46,220 bases of DNA from an uncultured Burkholderiales bacterium (GCA_903838355.1 CAILYC010000054.1:1-46220); one strand, 5' to 3'. Counted from the first letter of the stretch, positions 1 to 9,837 are shown. Made by a program: numbers and translations. Notes: generated from the letters alone by a model not told the origin.

Positions 1-52
1 GGGGTGTTTGGTTGGGGTGTTTGGTTGGGGTGTTTGGTTGAGGTCTTTGGTG
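1..52. repeat. 13-bp tandem repeat, about 4 copies, at the window edge
   Basis: Three perfect copies of GGGGTGTTTGGTT lie at 1-13, 14-26 and 27-39, followed by a degenerate fourth copy at 40-52. The array begins at base 1 and may extend leftwards out of the window. The unit is not a multiple of three, so it is unlikely to be a coding repeat. It matches no repeat family I recognise. Confidence 0.85.
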
Positions 53-63
53 ACAATCTCAAC

Positions 64-408
64 CTATTGCTCAACAGATGGCCCGCTGTCGCGTTGTGCA
101 TTGAAAAAACACATCACACTCCACGTCGCTGCGCCCAATAGGCCCCTAAAGCCCAACATCCATGAACAAAGTGTCCCATAAGGCGTGAACGGGTTTGGGT
201 TGAATGGATCGCGCTTGAACGCGGTCCTTTGTCTTCGGCTGCGAAAGTTCAAATGCAAAAATAATAGACCCGTTGTCCAGATAAAGGACTTGGGTGCCAA
301 GGTGAAAGTCGCATGGTTGCCAAAAACGGTCATGACGATCGACACAACAAGCAGCAAAAACTGGCCCAAATTTTGAGGGATATCCGAGGTCAAGGATAGA
401 CTCCTCAT
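64..408 (-). CDS. Doubtful small hypothetical membrane protein
   Basis: This is an open frame of 114 codons from an ATG at 408. I do not recognise the product. Residues about 14-33 form one convincing hydrophobic stretch (LGQFLLLVVSIVMTVFG), with a weaker one around 43-53 and a basic RSRRQR segment after it. No good ribosome binding site precedes the ATG. A second minus-strand frame (146-427) and a plus-strand frame (185-376) overlap it, so coding status is uncertain. If it is not a gene, the whole of 53-620 holds no gene that I can support. Confidence 0.25.
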   Translation of the reverse strand: MRSLSLTSDIPQNLGQFLLLVVSIVMTVFGNHATFTLAPKSFIWTTGLLFLHLNFRSRRQRTAFKRDPFNPNPFTPYGTLCSWMLGFRGLLGAATWSVMCFFNAQRDSGPSVEQ

Positions 409-620
409 GGGTAAAAAAACTCGCCAAGAATGATCAATCGCTTAAAAACACAGTACTGAATTACCGTGTAGGATTGTATTCAACGATTTAATGAAAAATA
501 CAAATACCAAAGAATTGGCTTTATGGCCTGTCGTGTTGCGTGAAGACGACATTGGGGTGACCCTGTGATCCATGGGTTCATCCAGACAACGGGCACGCTT
601 TGCCAACCAACTCAACCAAC
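409..620. other. Intergenic stretch with no recognised gene
   Basis: The sequence is AT-rich around 430-510 and then GC-balanced up to the uppP stop codon. I see no RNA gene, no terminator with a T-run and no recognised protein. A 25-codon ATG frame starts at 491 but resembles nothing known. Confidence 0.5.
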
Positions 621-1478
621 TCAAGCACCTCCCCAGTTGATCAGGCCTGAGCTCACACTCACCCAAATGAACACACCAAATGCAATGCGGTAGTAGGCGA
701 AGGGCACGAAACTGTGGGAGCCCACGTAGCGCAACAGCCACTTGACGCAGACCCAGGCGCTCACGAAGGAGACGATCAGGCCGGTTAAAAATAGCGGCGC
801 ATCCGCGAGACTGAGCAAATGCCGCGCTTTGAACAAGCTGTAGCCGCCGGCCGCCAAAAGGGTGGGGATGGCCAGATAAAACGAAAACTCGGTGGCCGCC
901 TTGCGACTGAGTCCCAAGAACATTCCCCCAATGATGGTGGCGCCCGAGCGAGACGTGCCCGGAATCATGGCCAGGCACTGCACCAGACCCACTTTCAAGG
1001 CGTCTTTGCGGGTCATGGATTCGACATTCAAAATCCTTACATCGTCGTTGGGGTGATGGTCTGCTGATTTGGAGCTGCTGCGTTTTTCAGCCCACAAGAT
1101 AATAAAGCCACCCAAAACAAAAGTGCTCGCCACCACTTGAGGGGTGAACAAATGGTCCTTGATCCAGTGGCCCAGCAGGAGGCCAAAGACGGCAGCGGGC
1201 AAGAACGCGATCACAATGTGAAGGGTGAACTCTTGGGCCATGCGAGAGCGCGGAAGGGCCACCAAGGTTTGGGATATTTTTTGCCAAAACACCAGCACCA
1301 CGGCAAAGATCGCGCCCGATTGAATGGCAATGTCAAAGACCTTGGCACGCTCATCATCAAAACCCAACAAGGAGCCCAACAAGACCAAATGGCCGGTTGA
1401 AGAAATGGGTAAAAATTCAGTGAATCCCTCCACCAAACCCATCGCGCAAGCTTTAAGAAAAAGTATCAAATCCAACAT
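621..1478 (-). CDS. uppP: Undecaprenyl-diphosphatase UppP (BacA family)
   Basis: This integral membrane phosphatase of the BacA/UppP family converts undecaprenyl diphosphate to undecaprenyl phosphate, recycling the lipid carrier of peptidoglycan and other envelope polymers; overproduction gives bacitracin resistance. The protein is 285 aa with many hydrophobic segments. The first signature, [14 protein letters not shown], covers residues 17-30 and includes the acidic pair E17/E21 and H30. The second, PGTSRSGAT, lies near residues 172-180 and includes the essential arginine. I chose the ATG at 1478 because AAGGA precedes it and the protein then begins at the family start [10 protein letters not shown]; the frame stays open further upstream. 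It stands alone and is divergent from glnS, with about 250 bp between the two starts. Confidence 0.95.
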   Translation of the reverse strand: MLDLILFLKACAMGLVEGFTEFLPISSTGHLVLLGSLLGFDDERAKVFDIAIQSGAIFAVVLVFWQKISQTLVALPRSRMAQEFTLHIVIAFLPAAVFGLLLGHWIKDHLFTPQVVASTFVLGGFIILWAEKRSSSKSADHHPNDDVRILNVESMTRKDALKVGLVQCLAMIPGTSRSGATIIGGMFLGLSRKAATEFSFYLAIPTLLAAGGYSLFKARHLLSLADAPLFLTGLIVSFVSAWVCVKWLLRYVGSHSFVPFAYYRIAFGVFIWVSVSSGLINWGGA

Positions 1479-1731
1479 AGGTTCCTTCAAAGTCCGAAAG
1501 GCATGAGTGAAGGCTGTGCTGCCCTCAAGCTCCACATTATCGTCAATATTGCAATGCGCGTTTGTGCCCCTTGGGCTCAGGGGCGAACATCAACGCCAAG
1601 CTCAGTGGCGATAAAAAACTCTAAAAATCTCCCACACCAAAAGATGGCCTATTGCCATAAAAAAGTAAGATTTATGACACACCAACTTCCCTGACCGGTG
1701 CAAACGGCTCTGAAGCGCCTAAAATCACCGC

Positions 1732-3555
1732 ATGAGCACAAATCTCCCTTCCACCCAGCCCCACGATGGACCGGTCAAAGTACTGGAGAAACCCAGCAAT
1801 TTTTTGCGTCAAATCATTGAGCAAGATTTGGCCCAAGGCACCTACGCGGCTCGCCACTGGGCGGGCTCGCCTGGTGGGCGGGCGCACCAAGCCCAGGGCC
1901 CCCTGGACACGGCTCGCATTCGAACTCGATTTCCGCCAGAACCCAATGGCTACTTGCACATTGGGCATGCCAAGAGCATTTGCATCAACTTTGGATTGGC
2001 ACAAGACTACCAAGGTGTATGTCACATGCGTTTTGATGACACCAACCCAGAGAAAGAAGACACAGAATATGTAGACTCTATTCTTGATGCGGTCAAGTGG
2101 TTGGGCTTTGGCTGGGAGAGTGAGATCAATGGACGCAACGTCTCCCACCTTTTTCAAGCCAGCGATTATTTTGACTTCATGCACAGCTGCGCGGTGGCGC
2201 TCATTGAGGCCAACTTGGCCTACGTGGACGAGCAAAACGCACAAGAAATGCGAGAAAACCGAGGTGACTTCAACACCCCAGGCAAGGACAGTCCGTTTCG
2301 CCATCGAAGCGTGAGCGAGAACTTGCAGCGATTCAAGGACATGCGAGACGGTTTGCTCGAGGATGGTTCGGCGGTTCTTCGCGCCAAAATCGACATGGCC
2401 TCACCCAATTTAAACCTCAGAGACCCGGCCATTTACCGAATCCGCAAAGCCCGCCACCACCGCACACAAGACTTGTGGTGCATCTACCCGATGTACACCT
2501 TTGCCCACCCCATTGAAGATGCGCTCGAGCAAATCACCCACAGCCTGTGCACACTGGAGTTTGAGGATCAGCGACCCTTTTACGATTGGCTCTTGGCGCG
2601 GTTGATGGAACTCAACTTATTGCCCTCTCCTGCGCCCAAACAGTATGAGTTCGCAAGACTGAACTTGACCTATGTGATCACGAGCAAAAGAAAGCTCGCG
2701 CAGTTGGTTCAAGACGGTCATGTGGCGGGCTGGGACGACCCGCGCATGCCCACCCTGGTGGGGCTCAGAAGACGCGGCTACACGCCTGAGAGCATTCGCC
2801 TCTTTGTAGAGCGCATTGGGGTCACCAAAAGCGACAGCTGGATAGACTACAGCACACTGGAAGCTTGTTTGCGAGAAGACTTGGAGGGCAAGGCCGCACG
2901 CGCCATGGCGGTGCTCGACCCCGTGGAGCTCGTACTGACCAACTGGGCGCAGGTGATGGGCGACATCGACTCTGAACGTGTGGGCGCGCCTGCTCACCCG
3001 CACCACCCCGAAATGGGTGAGCGTGCGTTCTTGTTCTCGCCCAAGCTCTGGATCGAGAGAAGCGACTTTGAGAACGAACCGGTGAAAGGGTTTTTCCGGC
3101 TCTTTCCCGGCAACAAAGTGCGCTTGAAGTATGGCCATGTGGTGGAGTGTGTCGACGCAGATTTAGACGATTCGGGTCGCGTCATTCGCGTGAATGCTCG
3201 CCTCATTGCCGACACCAAAAGTGGCACCCCCGGGGCCAATTCGGTCAAAGTCAAGGGCGTCATCACTTGGGTGAGCACCTTGGATGCGCTGCCTGCTGTG
3301 GTGCGCATTTACGACCGACTCTTTACGCAAGCTCAGCCCGATGCAGGAGGGCAAGACTATTTAAGCAGCTTGAACCCCAAGAGCATGTCGGTGGTCCACG
3401 CCATGGTGGAGCCGTCACTCATGAACGCGAAGGCTTCTGAGTCTTATCAATTTGAGCGGATTGGGTATTTTGTTGCTGACCGCCTGGAAAGCCTTGGCCA
3501 TGCATTGGTTTTTAACAAGACCACTGGCCTTAAAGACTCTTGGGCTGCGCCATAA
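1732..3555 (+). CDS. glnS: Glutaminyl-tRNA synthetase
   Basis: This cytoplasmic class I aminoacyl-tRNA synthetase charges tRNA-Gln with glutamine using ATP. The protein is 607 aa, longer than the roughly 550 aa of the E. coli enzyme, mostly through an N-terminal extension and an insert before the catalytic core. The class I HIGH motif reads HIGH (PEPNGYLHIGH, residues 69-79). The KMSKS-type loop is VITSKRK near 315-321, typical of GlnRS. The anticodon-binding beta-barrel region follows, through NEPVKGFFRLFPGNKVRLKY. The ATG at 1732 gives an N-terminus leading into PSNFLRQIIEQDL, which is conserved in this group. It is monocistronic and convergent with the DUF1178 gene. Confidence 0.97.
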   Translation: MSTNLPSTQPHDGPVKVLEKPSNFLRQIIEQDLAQGTYAARHWAGSPGGRAHQAQGPLDTARIRTRFPPEPNGYLHIGHAKSICINFGLAQDYQGVCHMRFDDTNPEKEDTEYVDSILDAVKWLGFGWESEINGRNVSHLFQASDYFDFMHSCAVALIEANLAYVDEQNAQEMRENRGDFNTPGKDSPFRHRSVSENLQRFKDMRDGLLEDGSAVLRAKIDMASPNLNLRDPAIYRIRKARHHRTQDLWCIYPMYTFAHPIEDALEQITHSLCTLEFEDQRPFYDWLLARLMELNLLPSPAPKQYEFARLNLTYVITSKRKLAQLVQDGHVAGWDDPRMPTLVGLRRRGYTPESIRLFVERIGVTKSDSWIDYSTLEACLREDLEGKAARAMAVLDPVELVLTNWAQVMGDIDSERVGAPAHPHHPEMGERAFLFSPKLWIERSDFENEPVKGFFRLFPGNKVRLKYGHVVECVDADLDDSGRVIRVNARLIADTKSGTPGANSVKVKGVITWVSTLDALPAVVRIYDRLFTQAQPDAGGQDYLSSLNPKSMSVVHAMVEPSLMNAKASESYQFERIGYFVADRLESLGHALVFNKTTGLKDSWAAP

Positions 3556-3577
3556 AAAAAGGCTGGCCCTTGGGCAG
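3554..3577 (-). terminator. Probable rho-independent terminator of the DUF1178 gene
   Basis: In the minus-strand transcript CTGCCC (3577-3572) can pair with GGGCCAG (3569-3563) across a two-base loop with one bulged base. It is followed by CC and seven U residues (plus strand A-run 3554-3560). It lies just past the end of the minus-strand gene at 3613 and overlaps the glnS stop codon, so it fits the convergent arrangement. The stem is short. Confidence 0.45.
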
Positions 3578-3612
3578 GTCTGTTGACAGTCAAGGACAAC
3601 TGGCAACAGACC

Positions 3613-4227
3613 TCAGTGAACGCTGCCCTTGAGAGAAGCGGGCACCATGAGTGGCACGACTGCAATCCCCTCATCAAGCAAGGCCATGGATTCGTCCGCG
3701 CTGACTTGGCCCCGAATATTTCTTTCCTCGGCCTCACCATAATGAATTTTTCTAGCCTCACTGGCAAATTGGCTGCCCACATCTTCGGTGTTGGCCAAAA
3801 CCTGTTGGACCACTTTGAGCCAATGGGCTTGGAGTTGATGCTGCACCAGATGCCGATGGGTGTTGTCTTGCATGGCATGGCTTAATGCTGGCGTGGCCGT
3901 GTCTTGAGCACCTCCCTCAGAAGCCTGAGGGGGCGCAGATCCCACTTGGGCGCTGCTGTTGGACATTGCACCTGCCCCGCCTTCCCCGCCTACAGCCCCA
4001 GCATCATGGGACAACCGCGCGGGATCCCGCGAGAGACCTTGTGTTCGCGATGATCTGGAGGAGAGCAAATTGAGCCTTGGCGCACTCAAGCTTTTCCTCA
4101 CCTCTTGAGCACCACACATGGGACACTCGATCAAGCCGCGGGCGTTTTGGGATTGGAAATCATCTTCAGAGGCAAACCAGCCTTCAAACTGGTGCTCTTG
4201 GGGACAATGCAGATCAAGTACTTTCAT
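3613..4227 (-). CDS. DUF1178 family protein with an N-terminal zinc ribbon
   Basis: I recognise this as DUF1178, a family of unknown function usually found close to nuoN in betaproteobacteria. The protein is 204 aa. The N-terminus MKVLDLHC is typical, and C8 with C35-x2-C38 (CPMCG) looks like a zinc ribbon. A glycine, alanine and serine-rich linker follows (about 70-110). A conserved C-terminal part then reads THRHLVQHQLQAHWLKVV, with EARKIHYGEAEERNIRG further on. I chose the ATG at 4227 because the family begins there; the frame stays open to 4329 but the extra N-terminus is unlike the family. It is 132 bp downstream of nuoN on the same strand and may be co-transcribed with the nuo operon. 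No biochemical role can be assigned. Confidence 0.85.
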   Translation of the reverse strand: MKVLDLHCPQEHQFEGWFASEDDFQSQNARGLIECPMCGAQEVRKSLSAPRLNLLSSRSSRTQGLSRDPARLSHDAGAVGGEGGAGAMSNSSAQVGSAPPQASEGGAQDTATPALSHAMQDNTHRHLVQHQLQAHWLKVVQQVLANTEDVGSQFASEARKIHYGEAEERNIRGQVSADESMALLDEGIAVVPLMVPASLKGSVH

Positions 4228-4359
4228 GACGAAATTATGACCTAAAAAATGCGCATTGGAAAGAAGGTCCCCAAAGAAGCTTGCTTGAAGCACAGTTGGG
4301 ATTGAATAGGCCTCAAAGCCAACATGCAAGCCCTCACGCTTTTAAAGGCACGAGCACAC

Positions 4360-5844
4360 TCAGCCCAAAGACTTCAAAATGGCCTCAGAGCACAAACTCA
4401 TCAAGCCGCCTGGGAATAAGCCCAGACCCAAAATCGCAAAGCCATTGACACCGAGCATCCACTTCACATCGTTGCCAGCAGAAACGGTCGAAGCGGTGAT
4501 GGGGGGATCAAAATACATCACTTTGACGATGCGGATGTAGTAAAAAGCCGCCAGCAATGACATGATGAGGGCAAAAACGACCAGGGGAACCGAGCCGGTG
4601 ATCTGCGACGCCATCAAGGCTTGGAGTACCGAGAGCTTGGCATAAAAACCCACCAGTGGGGGCACGCCTGCCAAGGAAAACAACACGATGGACATGATGC
4701 CAGCGTAGAGGGGGCTGCGCTGATTCAACCCGGCCAAGTCAGCAATTTCTTCACTCTCAAACCCCTCTCGGGCCAAGAGCAAAATCACCCCAAAAGCGGC
4801 CAAGGTGGTAAGCACATAGGTGATGGTGTAAAACATGGCTGAGCTGTAAGCATTGGCCGCAGACAAGCTTTGGCCGTTGACCACCCCGGCAAAGAGGCCG
4901 ATCACCACAAACCCCATTTGTGAAATGGTGGAAAAAGCTAGCATGCGTTTGAGGTTGGTTTGTGCAATGGCGGCCAAGTTGCCCACCAACAAAGAGCAAA
5001 CACTCAAAATCATGAGCATTTGCTGCCAATCCTCTGCAAGCGGGAGCAAACCACTCACCAAAAGACGAATGGCCAAAGCAAAGGCGGCCAACTTTGGGGC
5101 ACCCGCAATCATCAGCGTCACCCCTGTGGGTGAGCCCTCGTAGACATCGGGCACCCACATGTGAAAAGGCACAAGGCTCAATTTGAACGCCAAGCCACAA
5201 ACGACAAACACCAATCCAAGGATCAACACTTGGTGGTTGATCTGGCCCGACAGCACGCTATTGAAAACGGTCCCAATCTCCAAGCTGCCCGTGGCACCAT
5301 ACAGCATCGACAAGCCGTAGAGCAAAAAACCACTGGCCAACGCACCGAGGACGAAGTACTTCATCGCCGCTTCGCTGGCTTGGGCACTGTCGCGCCTCAG
5401 GGCCACCAAGGCGTAACTGCACAGGGTCAACAACTCCAACCCCAAGTAAAGGACAAGAAAATGATTGCCAGAGATCATGACCATCATCCCTAAGAGGGCA
5501 AAAAGGCTCAGGCTAAAAATCTCACCGCCAGCAAGCATGCCGCGGTCGGCGCTGTAGCTTCGTGCGTAAACGAGGGTAACCAAAACCGCCAAGGCAGAAA
5601 AACACTTGAGCCAGTGGCCCATGGCATCAAACACCACCATGCGTGAAAAACCATAGCTCACCTCACCGCCTTTGGCCAACAATCCTTCCATCACCGCAAC
5701 ACCCAACAAAGTGAGGAGTGACAACACGAAGGTGGTGTCTCGCTTGGGAGACTTGACCCCCAAGTCCACCAGACAAATGAGACAAGTCATCACCAAGAGA
5801 AAGATCTCTGGACTGATGCTAAACCAAGCACTGGAATCGATCAT
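4360..5844 (-). CDS. nuoN: NADH-quinone oxidoreductase subunit N
   Basis: NuoN is one of the three antiporter-like membrane subunits of respiratory complex I that carry proton translocation. The product has 494 aa and about 14 hydrophobic segments. It carries the Proton_antipo_M core, including GLAFKLSLVPFHMWVPDVYEG and FSTISQMGF, with the lysines and histidines of the family proton channel. It is the last of the 14 genes of the minus-strand nuo operon and starts 66 bp after the nuoM stop. Length and motifs are normal. Confidence 0.97.
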   Translation of the reverse strand: MIDSSAWFSISPEIFLLVMTCLICLVDLGVKSPKRDTTFVLSLLTLLGVAVMEGLLAKGGEVSYGFSRMVVFDAMGHWLKCFSALAVLVTLVYARSYSADRGMLAGGEIFSLSLFALLGMMVMISGNHFLVLYLGLELLTLCSYALVALRRDSAQASEAAMKYFVLGALASGFLLYGLSMLYGATGSLEIGTVFNSVLSGQINHQVLILGLVFVVCGLAFKLSLVPFHMWVPDVYEGSPTGVTLMIAGAPKLAAFALAIRLLVSGLLPLAEDWQQMLMILSVCSLLVGNLAAIAQTNLKRMLAFSTISQMGFVVIGLFAGVVNGQSLSAANAYSSAMFYTITYVLTTLAAFGVILLLAREGFESEEIADLAGLNQRSPLYAGIMSIVLFSLAGVPPLVGFYAKLSVLQALMASQITGSVPLVVFALIMSLLAAFYYIRIVKVMYFDPPITASTVSAGNDVKWMLGVNGFAILGLGLFPGGLMSLCSEAILKSLG

Positions 5845-5910
5845 CGTTCGTGTTCTTTATGGTTGAAATTCAAAGGTGGAGGTGCTGCACATGGCTGTCA
5901 TCAAATATGG

Positions 5911-7389
5911 TCAGTGTCCCAACTTGCTCACCGTCGCCAAGCGCAGGAGCTCATTGACCGACACCCCCATCGTGTCGGTCATGGGTTTGGGATCCAGCCC
6001 CATCCCTAGGACCGCCAAGGCCAAGAGTGTCAGCATCAAAAATTCACGTGAGTTGATGTCGGTGAGGGAGCGGACCTGCTCATTGGCAACAGGCCCCAAA
6101 TACACGCGTTTGACCATCCACAAGGTATAGGCCGCTCCAAAAATCAAGGCCGTGGCAGCACCCATGCCAAGCCAAAAGGATTGTTGCACGGCGCCCAAGA
6201 TGACCATCCACTCGCCCACAAACCCAGCCGTGCCGGGCAGCCCACAGTTGGCCATGGCAAACAAAATCGCAAAGGCGGTGAACTTAGGCGCCGAGTTGAT
6301 GACCCCCCCATAACTTTTAATCTCTCTTGAGTGCATGCGGTCATAAAGCACCCCAATGCACAAGAACATGGCACCAGAGACAAAACCGTGGGCAATCATT
6401 TGCACCATGGCGCCTGTAAGGCCCAGCGGAGTGAAGATAAAAATGCCAAGTGTCACAAAACCCATGTGGGCCACCGAGGAATAGGCCACGAGTTTTTTCA
6501 TGTCCTCTTGCACCAAAGCCACCAAACCCACATAAATGACAGCGACCAAAGACAGCCCCAAAACCCAAGGCGCCAAATGTTGGGAAGCGTCGGGCGTGAT
6601 GGGCAGGGAAAACCGCAAAAACCCGTAAGCGCCGAGTTTGAGCATAATGGCCGCCAAAATGGCCGAGCCACCGGTGGGGGCCTCCACGTGAACATCGGGC
6701 AACCAGGTGTGCACGGGCCACATGGGCACTTTGACCGCAAAGGCCGCAAAGAAGCCAAAAAAGAGCAAGTCCTGCACCCAGGCTTCAAGTGGCAACTGGT
6801 ACCAACGCGCCAATTCAAAACTGCCGCCTGAATCAATGTACAAATAAATCAAACCCACCAGCATCAAGACTGAGCCGGTCAAGGTGTACAAAAAGAATTT
6901 GAACGCCGCATAAATTTTTCTGGGCCCTCCCCACACCCCAATGATGAGGTACATCGGGATCAAGGTGGCTTCAAAAAAGACGTAAAAGAGCAATCCGTCT
7001 TGCGCGCAAAACACCCCGATCATGAGCCCACTCAAAATCAAGAAGGCCCCCATGTATTGGTGAACACGCTCGGTGATCACCTCCCAGCCAGCAATCACCA
7101 CAATGACGGTCATGAAGGCGGTGAGAACGATGAGCCACAAAGACAGCCCATCGATCCCCAAGGCATAGAAAACATTGAAGCGCTCAATCCAAGACACATG
7201 CTCGACGAACTGCAAGCCCAAAAACGAATTGGAGAATTTGTCAAGCAGGGGCAAGGTGACGGCAAAAGACACGACGCTACCAATCAAGGCCACCCAACGC
7301 ACAGCACGGGCGTGTTGTTCGCGACCCAACACCAATAACACCAAGCCGAAAAAGATCGGTGTCCAGATGGAAAGGCTCAAAAGTCCCAT
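5911..7389 (-). CDS. nuoM: NADH-quinone oxidoreductase subunit M
   Basis: NuoM is an antiporter-like proton-pumping subunit in the membrane arm of complex I. The product is 492 aa and polytopic. FAVKVPMWPVHTWLPDVHVEAPTGGS is the conserved stretch with the channel lysine and histidines, and LVAYSSVAHMGF is a second family signature. FEATLIPMYLIIGVWGG is also characteristic and contains the key glutamate. It lies between nuoL and nuoN, 46 bp downstream of the nuoL stop, and is complete. Confidence 0.97.
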   Translation of the reverse strand: MGLLSLSIWTPIFFGLVLLVLGREQHARAVRWVALIGSVVSFAVTLPLLDKFSNSFLGLQFVEHVSWIERFNVFYALGIDGLSLWLIVLTAFMTVIVVIAGWEVITERVHQYMGAFLILSGLMIGVFCAQDGLLFYVFFEATLIPMYLIIGVWGGPRKIYAAFKFFLYTLTGSVLMLVGLIYLYIDSGGSFELARWYQLPLEAWVQDLLFFGFFAAFAVKVPMWPVHTWLPDVHVEAPTGGSAILAAIMLKLGAYGFLRFSLPITPDASQHLAPWVLGLSLVAVIYVGLVALVQEDMKKLVAYSSVAHMGFVTLGIFIFTPLGLTGAMVQMIAHGFVSGAMFLCIGVLYDRMHSREIKSYGGVINSAPKFTAFAILFAMANCGLPGTAGFVGEWMVILGAVQQSFWLGMGAATALIFGAAYTLWMVKRVYLGPVANEQVRSLTDINSREFLMLTLLALAVLGMGLDPKPMTDTMGVSVNELLRLATVSKLGH

Positions 7390-7435
7390 GTTCGCATTTC
7401 TTTCATTATGTTGTCCACTGCAAAGCGCCGCCTCA

Positions 7436-9481
7436 TCAAGGCTTGATCCAGACGAACCAGGTCATCAATAAAAATACACCCAGGATCATGACCAGCGCAT
7501 AGTGATAGAGGTAGCCCGTTTGCAACGGCTTGATCCATCTCGAGGCCAAGGCCATCAGCCTCCAAGACCCATTGACCAAATACCCATCAATCACACGTTG
7601 ATCGCCCTCTTGCCACAAAAACCGACCCAACAGTCGTGTGAAACGGGCCAAGACCTGCTCATTGAACCAGTCCATGTAATATTTGTGCTCGAGGAGCTGC
7701 ACCACCCAGGACAACTTGTGCGCCACCCAATCGGGCACGCGTGGGTTCACCCTATAGCAGTAGTAAGCACTGAGCACCCCCAAAAAGGCCAAGGCAAAGG
7801 GCAAACCAGTGAACGCCCCAACGGCCATGGCCAAGGGAGATTCAAACTCACTGGCCAACTCGTGCATGACAGGATGATGATCGCTGAGGACCGTGAGGGC
7901 ACTGTGCAGCAAGTCGCTGTAGAGCACGCCTTCGATACTCAAAAAACCGATAAAAACAGAAGGAATAGCCAGGAGCACCAAGGGCAAAGTCACCACCCAA
8001 GGTGACTCATGTGGCACATGCGAGCCATGGTGATCTTGCGAGTCACCATGATCACCATGCTCGCCTTCAACTTGGGGCACCAAGTGGTAACGCTCCTCGC
8101 CGTGAAAGACCAAAAAGTACATCCGAAACGAATAAAAAGCGGTCACAAATACGCCCACCATGACGGCCCATTTGGCAAAACCCGAACCCGGCAAGTCAGA
8201 GGCCAAGACCGCTTCAATGATGCTGTCCTTCGAGTAAAAACCCGAGAAAAAGGGTGTGCCGATCAAAGCCAAAGAACCGATCAAGGAGGTAATCCATGTA
8301 ATGGGCATGTGTTTTTTAAGACCCCCCATATAGCGGATATCTTGGTTGTGGTGCACACCCATGATGACCGAGCCTGCGGCCAAAAAAAGCAAGGCCTTGA
8401 AAAATGCATGCGTCATCAGGTGAAAGATGGCAATGGGGTAAGCCGACACACCCAGGGCCACGGTCATGTAGCCGAGCTGCGAGAGCGTGGAGTAGGCCAC
8501 CACGCGCTTGATGTCGTTTTGAATGATCCCTAAAAAACCCATAAAAAGTGCGGTGATGGATCCCACGACCAGCACCAAATTCAAGGCCGTGTCGCTGAGT
8601 TCAAAATAAGGCGACATGCGAGAGACCATAAAAATACCGGCCGTCACCATGGTGGCGGCGTGAATCAAGGCAGAAATGGGTGTGGGGCCTTCCATGGAGT
8701 CGGGCAACCACACATGAAGGGGAAACTGTGCGCTCTTGCCCATAGCACCAATAAAAAGACATATGCAAACAACACTCAGCAGCGACCAATCGGTGCCGGG
8801 CAACAACAAGCCCTTGAGCTCAGTTGACTTGGCAAAAATCTCGGTGTAGTTCAAACTCCCCGTGTAGGCCACAATCAAGCCGATCCCCAGGATAAAACCA
8901 AAGTCACCCACACGGTTGACCAAAAAGGCTTTCATGTTGGCAAAGACCGCACTCGGTTTATTGAACCAAAAACCAATGAGCAAATAAGACACCAGCCCCA
9001 CCCCTTCCCAACCAAAGAAGAGCTGCAACAAATTGTTGCTCATCACCAGCATCAGCATGGCAAATGTAAACAAGGAGATGTAAGCGAAAAAACGGTTGTA
9101 GCCTTCATCTTCCTCCATATAACCCATGGTGTAGATGTGAACCATGAGAGAGACGAAAGTCACCACACACATCATCAAGGCCGTCAAGCCATCAATAAGG
9201 AAACCCACTTCCATATTGAGGGAGCCAATTTGCATCCAGGAGTAAAGCGTCTGTTCAAATCGCTCCCCCGTGGTGCTCACAACCCACAGCGTCCAAGCCG
9301 ATAGCACAAAGGAGACCAAGACGCCCAGGATGGCCAGACCATGGCATAGTCGCCGGCCCAACACATTGCCACCCAAACTCGTCCCCCACAATCCCACCAA
9401 AACCGCTCCCAACAAAGGGGCCAGGGCTGCAAGCAGCAAAAGATGAAGACTTAAGTGTGGACTCATGAACAAAGGGGCCAT
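7436..9481 (-). CDS. nuoL: NADH-quinone oxidoreductase subunit L
   Basis: NuoL is the distal antiporter-like subunit of complex I; it has about 16 membrane segments and a long lateral helix that couples the other pumps. The product is 681 aa, normal for the family. The Proton_antipo_N region (LYSWMQIGSLNMEVGFLIDG) is followed by GKSAQFPLHVWLPDSMEGPTP, VVAYSTLSQLGYM and the HAFFKALLFLAAG signature. A His- and Asp-rich insert (GEHGDHGDSQDHHGSH) near residues 480-500 lies before the C-terminal part. The start could be ATG 9481 or the next ATG (MSPHLSLH) at 9466. It is part of the nuo operon, between nuoK and nuoM. Confidence 0.97.
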   Translation of the reverse strand: MAPLFMSPHLSLHLLLLAALAPLLGAVLVGLWGTSLGGNVLGRRLCHGLAILGVLVSFVLSAWTLWVVSTTGERFEQTLYSWMQIGSLNMEVGFLIDGLTALMMCVVTFVSLMVHIYTMGYMEEDEGYNRFFAYISLFTFAMLMLVMSNNLLQLFFGWEGVGLVSYLLIGFWFNKPSAVFANMKAFLVNRVGDFGFILGIGLIVAYTGSLNYTEIFAKSTELKGLLLPGTDWSLLSVVCICLFIGAMGKSAQFPLHVWLPDSMEGPTPISALIHAATMVTAGIFMVSRMSPYFELSDTALNLVLVVGSITALFMGFLGIIQNDIKRVVAYSTLSQLGYMTVALGVSAYPIAIFHLMTHAFFKALLFLAAGSVIMGVHHNQDIRYMGGLKKHMPITWITSLIGSLALIGTPFFSGFYSKDSIIEAVLASDLPGSGFAKWAVMVGVFVTAFYSFRMYFLVFHGEERYHLVPQVEGEHGDHGDSQDHHGSHVPHESPWVVTLPLVLLAIPSVFIGFLSIEGVLYSDLLHSALTVLSDHHPVMHELASEFESPLAMAVGAFTGLPFALAFLGVLSAYYCYRVNPRVPDWVAHKLSWVVQLLEHKYYMDWFNEQVLARFTRLLGRFLWQEGDQRVIDGYLVNGSWRLMALASRWIKPLQTGYLYHYALVMILGVFLLMTWFVWIKP

Positions 9482-9528
9482 ATTGGGTTGATGGACATGT
9501 AGTTTGGGGCATTAAAACGAAAAGGGAC

Positions 9529-9837
9529 TCAGCCTTTGAGCGTGTTGAGCTCATCGACGTGAATGGTGGAGCGGTTCCTAAAGAGCAGCACCAATATGGC
9601 CAGGCCAATGGCCGACTCGGCCGCTGCCACCGTCAAGATAAAGAAAACAAACACTTGACCTTGGATATCGTTTAAATAGTGTGAGAAGGCCACAAAATTC
9701 ATGTTCACCGCCAAGAGCATGAGCTCTATGGCCATGAGAATGACGATGATGTTTTTGCGGTTGAGAAAGATTCCCGTCACAGACAGGGCAAACAAAATCG
9801 CCCCCAAGGTGAGAAAGTGTCCAAGGGTGATGGTCAT
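9529..9837 (-). CDS. nuoK: NADH-quinone oxidoreductase subunit K
   Basis: NuoK is a small membrane subunit of complex I (MnhC/NuoK family) with three transmembrane helices. The 102-aa length is typical. [22 protein letters not shown] holds the first conserved membrane glutamate, and [17 protein letters not shown] the second. Its ATG overlaps the nuoJ stop by four bases (ATGA), a sign of translational coupling. Confidence 0.97.
   Translation of the reverse strand: MTITLGHFLTLGAILFALSVTGIFLNRKNIIVILMAIELMLLAVNMNFVAFSHYLNDIQGQVFVFFILTVAAAESAIGLAILVLLFRNRSTIHVDELNTLKG

Noticed and set aside
442..978. Minus-strand frame of 178 codons overlapping uppP
   Set aside because: It is a shadow of uppP in another frame; uppP has all family motifs.
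1644..1658. ATGGC/GCCAT hairpin followed by an A-run upstream of glnS
   Set aside because: The five-base stem is too short and lies at the start of both divergent genes, where a terminator makes no sense.
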